The notes under the pieces were generated by a model that was not told the DNA's origin, did not search any database, and worked only from the letters and a program-made list of their open reading frames with translations. Both the position numbers and the translations under genes were made by a program. From Bdellovibrionales bacterium (GTDB taxonomy: Bacteria; Bdellovibrionota; Bacteriovoracia; Bacteriovoracales; Bacteriovoracaceae): a stretch of 5,536 bases of DNA. The stretch covers positions 1 to 5,536 of the forward strand of contig JAHFAA010000283.1 in NCBI GenBank assembly GCA_023250775.1, read 5' to 3'. Of the stretch, positions 5,495 to 5,536 are shown piece after piece (the first letter of the stretch is position 1; each line of letters opens with the position of its first letter).

Positions 5495-5536
5495 CCGAGT
5501 AGACAACTCACCTAACATTTTCTTACGCAAGCATTT

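Overview
The window carries two unrelated gene groups on the + strand. Both stop codons and both intergenic gaps are clear. Base composition looks even throughout, at a moderate GC content (roughly 45-50% by eye). An E. coli-type MotA and a proton-type MotB with a peptidoglycan-binding domain point to a flagellated Gram-negative bacterium. Overall style (GTG start for motA, short MotB, molybdenum hydroxylase with an NfnB/GltD-like module) would fit a 'delta'-type or Bdellovibrionota-like lineage. That placement is an impression, not something the sequence proves.

Positions 2-3554 hold a molybdenum hydroxylase (xanthine dehydrogenase/CO dehydrogenase superfamily) locus. The first gene enters from outside the window and encodes the C-terminal half of the molybdopterin-binding catalytic subunit. 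After 94 bases comes a 786-residue flavoprotein. This is the usual FAD subunit of such enzymes (CoxM/XdhB/HcrB type), but about 467 residues of a complete GltD/NfnB-like module (4Fe-4S domain plus FAD and NAD(P) Rossmann folds) are inserted inside its FAD-binding domain. The host domain resumes cleanly after the insert and keeps its C-terminal domain. The product is therefore a nested, in-frame fusion, probably carrying two FADs and at least two, possibly three or four, Fe-S clusters. The simplest reading is an NAD(P)-linked, possibly electron-bifurcating, electron-transfer partner for the molybdenum subunit. The [2Fe-2S] subunit that normally links the two is not in the window and may lie upstream or be fused to the missing N-terminus of the first gene.

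The 94-base gap between these genes is structured. A perfect 8-bp hairpin holds the Shine-Dalgarno sequence and the first base of the start codon of the flavoprotein gene. A possible 31-codon reading frame with its own good ribosome site runs through the hairpin and ends in an ATGA overlap with the flavoprotein start. A second stem just upstream has an arm that could pair alternatively with the hairpin. This looks like translational coupling or a leader-peptide switch, but it is untested.

Positions 3555-3814 are non-coding and AT-rich, with no recognisable terminator or promoter. Positions 3815-5494 hold motA and motB, 24 bases apart, encoding the flagellar stator. MotA lacks the arginine at the E. 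coli R90 position that contacts FliG. MotB keeps the ion-binding Asp but has a non-standard peptidoglycan-binding motif.

A composition signal spans all the genes: the Ala codon GCC appears never to follow a codon ending in A, although it is very common after G-, C- and T-ending codons.
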